Positions 1 to 5,764 of a stretch of 9,273 nt of DNA are shown here, one piece after another. The number at the start of each line of letters is the position of its first letter. The stretch's first letter is position 1. The notes under the pieces are model-generated. The model was not told the origin of the DNA and ran no database searches. It saw only the letters and a list, made by a program, of their open reading frames with translations. The position numbers and the translations under genes are program-made. This DNA is from Dehalococcoidia bacterium (lineage in GTDB: Bacteria > Chloroflexota > Dehalococcoidia > GIF9 > AB-539-J10), in NCBI GenBank assembly GCA_030606165.1, contig JAUWGZ010000050.1:1-9273 (forward strand), given 5' to 3'.

Positions 1-29
1 TAACCAGCTTCGCGACAATAAAAAGCACC
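1..29 (+). repeat. Tail of a dispersed dinB'-DUF951' repeat (third copy, cut by window edge)
   Basis: Bases 2-28 match 8891-8916 almost base for base (AACCAGC..CG..ACAATAAAAAGCAC), with one two-base indel and one substitution. In the copy at 8636-8917 this stretch directly follows the stop codon of a DUF951-like reading frame. The TAA at positions 1-3 may be the equivalent stop, so the rest of this copy probably lies just outside the window. It ends about 50 bases before the 3' end of the convergent RCC1-repeat gene. The match is seen directly; the identity of the missing part is inferred. Confidence 0.6.
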
Positions 30-77
30 CTGCGATGGTTTGTGTAGTGAGGTAACAAAACAGGCTTTTGTGCAATT

Positions 78-1289
78 TTACCAGCGTATGTACTCTGGAC
101 CTCTGCCTCGCTGTCTTGTTACCCATACAGCCAGCGCCACGGAAACCAGCACAAACAAGCCTACTATGGCCGTCTTCTCGGCCGGAGAAGTGTTGACGGC
201 TACGGCGCTCATAGCCACAGCGGGCACCAGCCCAGCCCTCACTACTGGCTTCAGGCTGGGATGCTCAGTTATGAATTCGGCTATTGGCGGGCTGACCCTG
301 TAATAGAGGTCTACCAGAGCTCGTCCCACCGCGTTGGTCAGCAGGTATCCATCTCTGAATTCACGCAGGATTTCTATTTCCCCTGCCATGGGGGTGCCGT
401 AAGCGGCAGTGGCGATGAAGCAAGGTGTTGGGAGAAAACACGGGACATAACCGCCTGCGGCGACCACGGTGCCGTCGAACTTAAGCCCCACCGTGTGATA
501 CTCACCTGCGGCGACCTGGGTGATGTCCGCCCAGTTGCCAACATTGCACTGGCCGTACTCATTGTCCCCTAGAGCGACCACAGTGCCGTCGGCTTTGAGC
601 CCCACGGTGTGTTCGCCGCCTGCGGCGACCTGGATGATGCCCGTCCAGTTGCCGACATCGCACTGCCCGTCGCGGTTCAATCCCACTGCGACCACGGTGC
701 CATCGGACTTAAGCCCAACTGTGTGAGAGAATCCTGCGGCAGTTTGGTTGATGCCTGTCCACTCGCCGACATTGCACTCCCCGTGGTCCTTGTCTCCCAC
801 GGCGACAGCGGTACCGTCGGACTTAAGCCCCACCGTGTGAAAGACGCCTGCAGCAGTCTGGTTGATGCCTGTCCAGCCGCCGACATTGCACTGCCCGTCA
901 TAGTTGTCTCCCACGGCGACGACGGTGCGGTCGGACTTAAGCCCTACCGTGTGATCGCCACCTGCAGCGACCTGGATGATATCCGTCCAGTCGCCGACAT
1001 CGCACCGCCTGTCGTTGTTCCAGCCCACGGCGACCACAGTGCCGTCGGACTTAAGCCCCACCGTGTGTAACTCGCCTGCGGCGACTTGGTTGATGTCCGT
1101 CCAGTTGCCGACATCGCACTCCGGGGGGTAATAGTTTCCCGCCGAGACCGTGGTGTCGTCGGCGACCATAGGCGTTACTTGCCCTTGAGCCATAACAGGA
1201 GCCGTATCCAGCATCGACGCAGGAAGGATAAGGCTGAAAACCAGGGCGATAGAGAGCAAAACTGGTAAGAGCATTTTCCTATTTTTCAT
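78..1289 (-). CDS. Secreted RCC1-repeat (beta-propeller) protein with CFI-box C-terminus and membrane anchor
   Basis: A 403-residue exported protein. Residues 1-35 form a signal peptide (basic MKNRK, a hydrophobic stretch, then a cut near PVMAQ). Residues 58-285 hold six tandem 38-residue repeats, with a Cys at 58, 96, 134, 172, 210 and 248 and a core of the form W-x-x-I-x-Q-x-AAG-xx-HTVGLK-xDGTVVAVG. This is the compact bacterial RCC1-like propeller repeat; the sixth unit decays at its end. Residues 290-300 (CFIATAAYGTP) begin the conserved CFI-box C-terminal region common in Chloroflexota and some Deltaproteobacteria. Residues about 373-390 are hydrophobic and are followed by RQRGRG, a C-terminal membrane anchor with a basic cytoplasmic tail. 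It is probably displayed on the cell surface. The start at 1289 fits the signal peptide, but the upstream RBS is weak; ATG at 1274 is the alternative. The ligand is unknown. Its promoter-leader has a second copy at 5254-5447. Confidence 0.88.
   Translation of the reverse strand: MKNRKMLLPVLLSIALVFSLILPASMLDTAPVMAQGQVTPMVADDTTVSAGNYYPPECDVGNWTDINQVAAGELHTVGLKSDGTVVAVGWNNDRRCDVGDWTDIIQVAAGGDHTVGLKSDRTVVAVGDNYDGQCNVGGWTGINQTAAGVFHTVGLKSDGTAVAVGDKDHGECNVGEWTGINQTAAGFSHTVGLKSDGTVVAVGLNRDGQCDVGNWTGIIQVAAGGEHTVGLKADGTVVALGDNEYGQCNVGNWADITQVAAGEYHTVGLKFDGTVVAAGGYVPCFLPTPCFIATAAYGTPMAGEIEILREFRDGYLLTNAVGRALVDLYYRVSPPIAEFITEHPSLKPVVRAGLVPAVAMSAVAVNTSPAEKTAIVGLFVLVSVALAVWVTRQRGRGPEYIRW
435..1118 (-). 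repeat. Tandem 114-bp coding repeat, six units (RCC1-like)
   Basis: Within the RCC1-repeat gene, six consecutive units of exactly 114 bp (38 codons) are recognisable by evenly spaced Cys codons and by a recurring plus-strand motif resembling GGACTTAAGCCCCACCGTGT. The exact period and the similarity between units favour gain or loss of units by unequal recombination. A complete propeller usually needs about seven blades, so the sixth degenerate unit or the N-terminal segment may close the ring. Confidence 0.85.
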
Positions 1290-1303
1290 TGCCGCACTTC
1301 ACT

Positions 1304-1496
1304 TGTGCTGGACTGAACATGATGGGAACCAGAGCAGCCTTCCGACTCACACACTTGACCACCAACCCTATATTCGCCTTTAGTACTCACGATGCTATTA
1401 TATAGTACCATTATTAAATTATCATTAAGGAATTGTCAATAATTTTTTCTGCGGCGTCCAAGACATACTATAGAGTTAAGGAGTCACAAAACGATG
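1304..1496 (-). repeat. Promoter-leader module, copy 1 (upstream of the RCC1-repeat gene)
   Basis: This segment is repeated at 5254-5447. Shared blocks are TGTGCT-GACTGAACATGATGGGAA, CACACACTTGACCA, AAGGAATTGTCAATA, and a long block GCGGCGTCCA-GACATACTATAGAG-TTAAGGAGTCACAAAACGATG that breaks off at the same base in both copies. Read on the minus strand it runs from an upstream conserved box through a promoter to about 15 bases before the RCC1-repeat start codon. At the outer edge, 1481-1488 and 1500-1507 form an 8-bp inverted repeat (GAGTCACA/TGTGACTC) that is only half present in copy 2. The rest of the gap, 1508-1611, shows no gene. Confidence 0.8.
1397..1439 (-). promoter_or_regulatory. 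Sigma-70-type promoter(s) of the RCC1-repeat gene
   Basis: On the minus strand, TTGACA (1439-1434) is followed after 17 bases by TAATAA (1416-1411). Overlapping it, ATGATA (1425-1420) is followed after 17 bases by a perfect TATAAT (1402-1397). Either would give a leader of about 100 nt ahead of the gene at 1289. The TTGACA box is kept in copy 2 of the module, but the perfect TATAAT is not. Confidence 0.5.
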
Positions 1497-1586
1497 GGCT
1501 GTGACTCACTAATCAGAAAGGCGGATATGACTTACTGAACAAAATAAGTTATTGTACAATTTCACCCTCATGTACATCAGAAATTT

Positions 1587-1602
1587 GCCTAACCATCTAG
1601 GC
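1587..1602 (-). terminator. Weak candidate hairpin after the GLUG gene
   Basis: On the minus strand, GCCTA-GATGGT-TAGGC forms a 5-bp hairpin, followed by AAATTT, ten bases past the stop codon of the GLUG-repeat gene. The stem is short and there is no clean U-tract, so this is a weak call. Confidence 0.2.
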
Positions 1603-1611
1603 CCAGTTGTA

Positions 1612-3375
1612 TTAAGCAACGGACTGCCAGCTCAGGAAGGGATAGGTCTCACCATCAACGATATTCCAGATGTAGGTCTCATTGGTCTCGCCAGGATCGA
1701 CTGCGATTATATCCCACAGATCATCGAGGCCTGCGGTCTTCGTGTCAGTGTAGGTGGCGATGTCCAACATTTCTTCTGTGATCTTGCCCGTCCCGCCAAC
1801 GCTCCACTCGATCCCGGAAGCATCGGTATCCCAGAAGGAGTCGCTCACAGTACCCCCACCACAATTGTATCCCACCAGACCGCCAACATTCTCATTTCCA
1901 GTGACACTACCTGTGGAATAGGAGTTGCTCACAGTACCGCAATCATCCGCGACCAGACCCCCAACATTGCTTTGGCCAGTCACGCTCACCATAGAATAGG
2001 AGTTGCTCACAGTACCGGTTTCAGTATTCACGCCCACCAGACCCCCAACGTTCGCCGAGCCAGCTACTTCCCCACTGGAATAGGAGTTGCTCACAGTGCC
2101 TGAACTCGCTCCCACCAGACTCCCAATTCCTTGAGCCCCAATTATGTTTACGCTCTCGACACCCACCCCCCTGACTTTTCCACCAGAACCAAGGGTTCCG
2201 AACAACCCAACCTGCGAACTGAAATTCAAGGTGACGCTCAAGTTCGAGATTTTGTGACCATCGCCATCAAACTCTCCAGCCAGATAAGGGACGTAGAAAT
2301 TGGGTTCATTAACCAAATCCAGATCGCTTTTCAACCTAAATTTCAAGGAATCGTCCTGCCCAAAGACCAACAGTTGTTTGAAATCACTGACATTATTTAT
2401 CACATAATAGCCATTTTCTTGCCAGAGCCTTTCATTGACATCTAAAAACTTATCGCTAGCCAGCCATTGCTCAAAGTCCTCACCAAATAGAGCTCCAATA
2501 GTAATCGTGTTCTGTCCATTAATCAGAACCTCATTATAATTGTAGTAGGAGTTGCTCACATTGCCAGCATTGCCTCCCACCACACCACCAATGTAGTACT
2601 CGCCGGTTACATTGCCTGTAAAATAGCTGTTTCTCACAATGCCTAGATTCGTTCCCACTAGACTAACATGCCCTTCGCCAGTCATAGTGGCATTCACCAC
2701 TCCCACATTCTCGATGACTCCTCCCTCACCAACAACACCGAAGAGCCCCACCTGGATTTGCCCGGGGCGGTTGATAAAAAGGTCCCTCATCTGGTATCCA
2801 TTACCATCGAAACTCCCAGCAAACGGGGTAAATGGAACATATGGGTGCGCAATTCCAATCGGCTCCCACCCCCTTCCCCCATGGGCTGCCCTGCTTGCCA
2901 GATCCTCATAACCGGCAGTAGTGGAATCGAGGTCATCTATGAGGATGAAGTAACCGTCGAGGTAATTGCGTACCATATCGAGATGGTGCCAATCTGCAAC
3001 CTGATAGGGATTCTCGGCTGTTCCGTTCCCTCCTACGAATGGGGCAAAGTTAGCGGTGATGTTGTAGTTGCCTTGTATGGTAATGGTGGCGGTGGCCGCA
3101 TTGACATCGCCAATAATAGACGCCTCGTCACCAGTCCATTCCACAAAGCGGCAGCCAGCATCCGGGATAGCCACCAAGGTAACCACCGTCCCGGCTCCAT
3201 AACGAAAAACCCCCTCACCAGGGGTGGTTACCGTCCCGCCTTCGCTGCTCGACAGGCTAAGGATATACTCACTAAAAGCATGGATTAGTATCCCTGCAGC
3301 CAAGGCTGCCCCAATCAAAAAGATGCCGGCTATCGCCGCCCAACGGCGTCTTCTCGAACCAAGTATTGTCTTCAT
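1612..3375 (-). CDS. GLUG-motif surface protein with N-terminal InlB B-repeat-like domain
   Basis: A 587-residue exported protein. A basic start (SRRRRW) and a hydrophobic stretch at 13-34 act as a signal peptide or N-terminal anchor. Residues about 40-113 (EGGTVTTPGEG, then a conserved FVEWTGD and a final NITANFAPF) match the divergent InlB B-repeat domain. Two beta-helix-like halves follow, about 118-300 and 320-520; each opens with F/L-AG-x-FDG-x-G and VGLFG, then carries GLUG repeats (VGGLVG...GTVSNSY). The GLUG units are most regular at 421-510. The ending, YPFLSWQSVA, is typical of the family. No CFI box or C-terminal anchor is seen. GLUG proteins are generally adhesin-like; the ligand here is unknown. 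The ATG at 3375 is supported by an RBS (AGAGGT, six bases upstream). The gene lies behind a hairpin-rich leader and a possible coupled leader ORF. Confidence 0.88.
   Translation of the reverse strand: MKTILGSRRRRWAAIAGIFLIGAALAAGILIHAFSEYILSLSSSEGGTVTTPGEGVFRYGAGTVVTLVAIPDAGCRFVEWTGDEASIIGDVNAATATITIQGNYNITANFAPFVGGNGTAENPYQVADWHHLDMVRNYLDGYFILIDDLDSTTAGYEDLASRAAHGGRGWEPIGIAHPYVPFTPFAGSFDGNGYQMRDLFINRPGQIQVGLFGVVGEGGVIENVGVVNATMTGEGHVSLVGTNLGIVRNSYFTGNVTGEYYIGGVVGGNAGNVSNSYYNYNEVLINGQNTITIGALFGEDFEQWLASDKFLDVNERLWQENGYYVINNVSDFKQLLVFGQDDSLKFRLKSDLDLVNEPNFYVPYLAGEFDGDGHKISNLSVTLNFSSQVGLFGTLGSGGKVRGVGVESVNIIGAQGIGSLVGASSGTVSNSYSSGEVAGSANVGGLVGVNTETGTVSNSYSMVSVTGQSNVGGLVADDCGTVSNSYSTGSVTGNENVGGLVGYNCGGGTVSDSFWDTDASGIEWSVGGTGKITEEMLDIATYTDTKTAGLDDLWDIIAVDPGETNETYIWNIVDGETYPFLSWQSVA
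1846..2115 (-). repeat. Tandem GLUG coding repeats
   Basis: Four successive units of about 24-28 codons encode the GTVSNSYS-x-G-V-G-x-x-VGGLV pattern (residues 421-510). On the plus strand they show as recurring GAGTTGCTCACAGT boxes about 75-85 bases apart, with a related box near 2550. High similarity at DNA level makes unit-number variation plausible. Confidence 0.7.
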
Positions 3376-3378
3376 ACT

Positions 3379-3486
3379 TTACCTCTGCAAATCTGGACAC
3401 ACTGATAATGTGCACTCCATCGCCAGGCAGGTCGGTATTCTCTTCGAAGCTCCCGCCACAGCTAGCATTTCAGCCTGGTTGTTCAT
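3379..3486 (-). CDS. Possible 35-residue leader ORF ahead of the GLUG gene
   Basis: ATG at 3486 opens a 35-codon frame (MNNQAEMLAVAGASK... to ...CPDLQR) whose TAA sits three bases before the GLUG gene ATG and overlaps its RBS. This spacing would suit translational coupling or a leader peptide. There is no strong RBS of its own (only GGCGGCAG) and no recognised family. The same bases also take part in the predicted leader RNA pairings, so it may not be translated. Confidence 0.25.
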   Translation of the reverse strand: MNNQAEMLAVAGASKRIPTCLAMECTLSVCPDLQR

Positions 3487-3600
3487 ATCTGCCGCCGCGA
3501 GGTGTTTCCGGCATCTTATGGCGGCTATAAGCCGCTGGCTTCCGCAGACCATTGGGAGAACCGCTCTGGTTCGGAAACCCTATCCCAGAGGGATTCTCTC
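3421..3600 (-). ncRNA. Candidate structured 5' leader RNA of the GLUG gene (class unknown)
   Basis: The minus strand is dense in short perfect stems: ATCCC/GGGAT (3594-3590 with 3586-3582), GGTT-TCCG-AACC (3579-3568), GCGGC-TTATA-GCCGC (3535-3521), and a competing GCCGCC/GGCGGC pair (3525-3520 with 3496-3491) that reuses 3525-3521. A 6-bp pair CCAGGC/GCCTGG (3478-3473 with 3428-3423) can close a 44-nt loop just before the gene. The two exclusive stems sharing one arm resemble a switch. I checked by eye for c-di-GMP-I/II and cobalamin riboswitch hallmarks and did not find them. The region ends about 45 bases before the gene. Confidence 0.35.
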
Positions 3601-3665
3601 ATGAATTGCTTCTTGCTAAGCTTACCCTTGGCCGCCTTCGAATACAATGACTTACTTCGGAGCGT

Positions 3666-3698
3666 TACGAGAGCCGAGGCCGAGCCTCGGCTCTCGTA
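3666..3698. terminator. 15-bp perfect hairpin between the putative peptidase gene and the GLUG gene
   Basis: TACGAGAGCCGAGGC (3666-3680) and its exact reverse complement (3684-3698) flank a 3-base loop CGA. It lies about 50 bases past the stop of the gene at 3747-4901 and about 290 bases before the GLUG start, a natural place for transcription to end. Neither side has a U-tract, so it is not a textbook intrinsic terminator; it could be a factor-assisted terminator or an RNA-stabilising hairpin. Confidence 0.5.
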
Positions 3699-3746
3699 TA
3701 CCATACCAACCCTTTACGCTAACCTGTCACACTTAAGGTTTCGTCC

Positions 3747-4901
3747 CTAAAACATAATTGATATATAGTCCCCTTCGTCTCCAACAAATTCGACATAATC
3801 AGTTATTTCGGGATAAATATAGGTAGCACAGAAGAACGCAAGATATACCCGCATACCACAATCCATATAGTAAAACATCGAGTCCTGCCAAGACAGTGAT
3901 GAGCTCCAGGCTGGGGACCCCCCCATATTCTTGTATCCGACTGTTATCGTGTCCACCAAGCTTCCTTTTCTAAACGCATCTGAGAATGAGGAATAATCAG
4001 TATTCACCATAGCATTGCAATGACCCAAAAAAGCGAAGCGCATCGCGTTCCTGTTCGCCATATCCTGGTAAGCCTTTGTTGCTGTGTAATATGTCTCATA
4101 GCCGCTCTTCCTCTCGGCACTACAACTCGAAGAACCCCCGTGCGCGATCGCATAGTAAAATTTAGTATTCGAGTTTCTCACATACGAACGTATTTGTGAC
4201 GTCGTCGGATCAAACACGCTCGTTGTCGAATCAAGCCACTCACTGGACCAATCGTTAGCATTGTTCCTCCAGTTTCTCCATGGGTCACAGAGCGAGGGTA
4301 TAAGCCAGCACCACCAATTATAATCATATCCAGAAAATAAATACCCGTTAGATGATGGCGCAGGTACCCCGTATCCAATCAGATTTCCGTCCAGGTCATA
4401 CATTACTGTTGTTCCATCAATGTACCTGACCTCCCAACATACAAGTGGATATTCATCTGCGTCAAAGAAAGTGTAAAAGGAGCTACCGTCTTCAAAGAAG
4501 CCAAGGTCCTCTTCATCAACAAAAAGCACGACTTTTTTCCAAAAATACTCTCCGCTTGGTGGTTCAAATGGCTTAATCTCCACACTTTCGAATTCGATGT
4601 CTCGCCACTGTTTGTCATACAAAATAGTTTTGTTAGTGTCAAGATCGACATCTTTCCGAATATAGTCATTCTTGACATGAATAATGCCATCAATGACGCG
4701 CTGCCATTTCTGAATATGCCTGTGACCTAGCCCGTCGACGTTTATGACCTCATCGACGCTGAGCATTGCATCCTTAGCTGGAGGGACTTTGGGGCTGCCA
4801 GGCTGGGACTGGCTTGCTTCCGGTGACCCAGCCGCAAGAACTGGACTCACCGTGATTGCTAGCAGTACCATCAACAGAATGAGTGGAAATAACTTCTTCA
4901 T
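3747..4901 (-). CDS. Secreted protein, putative caspase-fold (clan CD) cysteine peptidase
   Basis: A 384-residue protein with a clear signal peptide (MKKLFPLILLMVLLAITVSP, cut near VLAAG) and a Pro/Ser-rich linker at 25-42. Residues about 100-182 are beta-rich and contain WEVRYIDGTTVMYDLDGNLIGYGVPAP, seen as 155-181, a stretch reminiscent of PepSY/propeptide modules. Residues about 245-350 carry a strand ending in AHG (FYYAIAHGG; His254-Gly255) and, some 40 residues later, a strand ending in Cys (RFAFLGHC; Cys295), followed by FSDAF and VGY. This His-Gly then Cys order is the clan CD layout (caspase, gingipain, clostripain). The family call is inference from motif order; I recognise no close family. 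The start has an excellent RBS (AAAAGGAGGA, six bases before ATG). The upstream region contains a poly-G promoter candidate. A G7 run in the coding strand (3924-3918) follows the Cys region. Confidence 0.8.
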   Translation of the reverse strand: MKKLFPLILLMVLLAITVSPVLAAGSPEASQSQPGSPKVPPAKDAMLSVDEVINVDGLGHRHIQKWQRVIDGIIHVKNDYIRKDVDLDTNKTILYDKQWRDIEFESVEIKPFEPPSGEYFWKKVVLFVDEEDLGFFEDGSSFYTFFDADEYPLVCWEVRYIDGTTVMYDLDGNLIGYGVPAPSSNGYLFSGYDYNWWCWLIPSLCDPWRNWRNNANDWSSEWLDSTTSVFDPTTSQIRSYVRNSNTKFYYAIAHGGSSSCSAERKSGYETYYTATKAYQDMANRNAMRFAFLGHCNAMVNTDYSSFSDAFRKGSLVDTITVGYKNMGGSPAWSSSLSWQDSMFYYMDCGMRVYLAFFCATYIYPEITDYVEFVGDEGDYISIMF

Positions 4902-5253
4902 GTTTATTCCTCCTTTTTGCCTCTTTCTGAGAATCTGTGAGGCAACCTCACTATTTTTATTTGCATTTATATTTTGCTAAAACACCTTCTATAACCAGAG
5001 AACGCAGTAGCATTTTGGTCTTTCCCAGAATCTTAGTTCTCGGTATATCACCCCCCCCCGCACTGTCAACCGTTTGTCCTCGTTCAGCACCTTAGTGACA
5101 CATCACCTCCTTTCTTTGGTCTTGTAGCCGCGTGGCTCATCAAGCATGATTGCCCAGTGAATCGGGTAACTGCTTTTTGAACAGCCATGGTTTTGGAAAG
5201 AGAGGGCAAATCTCACTGTGACAGGAAGAGACAGTCGAGTTCGCATGTCTATA
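4902..5253 (-). other. Leader region of the putative peptidase gene; no convincing gene
   Basis: This stretch holds the RBS of the gene at 4901, a poly-G promoter candidate (5042-5069), and an orphan, exceptionally strong RBS-like motif AAAGGAGGTGATG (minus strand, 5113-5101) that is followed only by 3- to 5-codon frames. A 33-codon frame (GTG at 5090 to TAG at 4989) runs through the G tract but starts too far from that RBS. At 5246 an ATG opens MRTRLSLPVTVRFALSF, which weakly resembles the signal peptide of the RCC1-repeat gene and may be the remnant of a lost paralogue. Confidence 0.4.
5042..5069 (-). promoter_or_regulatory. Candidate promoter with a nine-G spacer tract
   Basis: On the minus strand, a perfect TTGACA (5069-5064) is followed after 16 bases by TATACC (5047-5042, four of six matches to TATAAT). 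The spacer contains an uninterrupted run of nine G (5059-5051). It would start a leader of about 135 nt before the gene at 4901. Homopolymer G runs between -35 and -10 boxes are the known switch in phase-variable surface genes of other bacteria (for example Neisseria porA and opc); here the role is inferred. Confidence 0.45.
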
Positions 5254-5447
5254 TGTGCTCGACTGAACATGATGGGAAATACTGCAACCCTCTGATGCAC
5301 ACACTTGACCATCGGCCCCATGGTAGTCTTAAACGACTGTTTCTTCTAGGGACTATTTCTATAAAATCTACCATTATGCCAAGGAATTGTCAATACACTG
5401 TGCGGCGTCCAGGACATACTATAGAGTTAAGGAGTCACAAAACGATG
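5254..5447 (-). repeat. Promoter-leader module, copy 2
   Basis: Second copy of the module at 1304-1496, matching over the same blocks and ending at the same CGATG. A promoter is retained: TTGACA (5393-5388), 17 bases, TAGATT (5370-5365). Unlike copy 1 it is not followed by an intact RCC1-type gene; the next accepted gene on the strand starts at 4901. At its outer edge it abuts the dinB' cassette directly, so the two repeats form a divergent pair here. Confidence 0.75.
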
Positions 5448-5493
5448 AAAAGTTGGCTTTATCGTCTCTGTGTGCTAGTTTATATATTGTTTT

Positions 5494-5649
5494 ATGGTTC
5501 GCTGTATCTTCCACATAGATTTGGATGCCTTCTTCGTTTCTGTGGAGCAGGTGCTTAACCCGCAGCTAAAGGGAAAGCCGGTAATCGTGGGCGGAGACCC
5601 TGAGCGCCGCGGCGTAGTTGCCTCGGCTTCCTATGAAGCGCATCCCTGA
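5494..5649 (+). pseudogene. dinB: Truncated dinB (DNA polymerase IV), N-terminal fragment only
   Basis: ATG at 5494 gives 51 residues: MVRCIFHIDLDAFFVSVEQ, then the LKGKPVIVGGDP and RRGVVASASYEA motifs. This is the start of the Y-family polymerase DinB, including the first metal-binding Asp of HIDLDAFF and the fingers motif that ends in SYEA. Intact DinB is about 350-400 residues; here homology stops at SYEA, where Arg-Lys-x-Gly would follow, and the frame runs straight into DUF951 sequence and a TGA at 5647. It cannot be an active polymerase because the rest of the palm and the little-finger domain are missing. Confidence 0.85.
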
Positions 5650-5751
5650 GGCAGCTACGAATGGGAAGTGGTGAGGGTGGGCGCCGACATTGGCCTCAAA
5701 TGCCAGAGAAGGGTGCTTTTGGCAAGAGATGTGTTTGGGAGAAGGGTGAAA
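5641..5751 (+). pseudogene. DUF951 gene fragment fused in frame behind dinB'
   Basis: In the same frame as dinB', CAT CCC TGA GGC opens H-P-stop-G-SYEWEVVRVGADIGLKC followed by QRRVLLARDVFGRRVK. DUF951 proteins (about 65 residues) have KPHPCG-x-x-EW-x-V-x-R-x-GADI-x-x-KC-x-GC and an FERR(V/L)K ending. The Cys of HPCG is replaced by TGA and the second Cys of the C-x-x-C pair is lost by a short in-frame deletion. The N-terminus (about 15 residues) is absent. The same Cys deletion is found in copy B, so the copies descend from one already broken ancestor. Confidence 0.7.
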
Positions 5752-5764
5752 TGCACAATCACCA

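Larger units (their letters stand above)
5446..5751 (+). repeat. Dispersed dinB'-DUF951' cassette, copy A
   Basis: Matches 8636-8865 from TGAAAAGTTGGCTTTATC onward, including about 45 bases before the dinB start codon. Copy A keeps about 80 bases (about 5611-5692) that copy B lacks. The match stops about 12 bases short of the aldolase stop codon at 5765, so the cassette lies convergent to and immediately behind that gene. Confidence 0.8.

Noticed and set aside
609..1070. Plus-strand open frame of 153 codons opposite the RCC1-repeat gene
   Set aside because: It is an antisense shadow of the 114-bp repeats; it shows no RBS or domain, and the minus-strand product has clear motifs.
1552..2103. 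Plus-strand open frame of about 183 codons opposite the GLUG gene
   Set aside because: Antisense shadow of the GLUG repeats (recurrent IGVAHS comes from the reverse of NSYS-type codons).
1841..2110. Regularly spaced repeats that could suggest a CRISPR array
   Set aside because: The units are coding GLUG repeats with diverging similarity, not identical repeats with unique spacers.
2668..3288. Plus-strand open frame of 206 codons opposite the N-terminal half of the GLUG protein
   Set aside because: No signal peptide, domain or RBS; the opposite strand encodes the InlB-like and GLUG domains.
3224..3750. Plus-strand frames across the GLUG leader (126 and 82 codons)
   Set aside because: No recognisable domain or RBS; base pairing in the region is better explained by a leader RNA.
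5102..5115. Plus-strand ATCACCTCCTTTCT resembles the 3' end of 16S rRNA
   Set aside because: The match does not extend upstream into the conserved helix 45 region; it is better read as a minus-strand Shine-Dalgarno motif.
5103..5321. Minus-strand 72-codon frame running through leader copy 2
   Set aside because: No RBS or domain, and its end coincides with the orphan RBS motif; only the internal ATG at 5246 was kept as a possible remnant.
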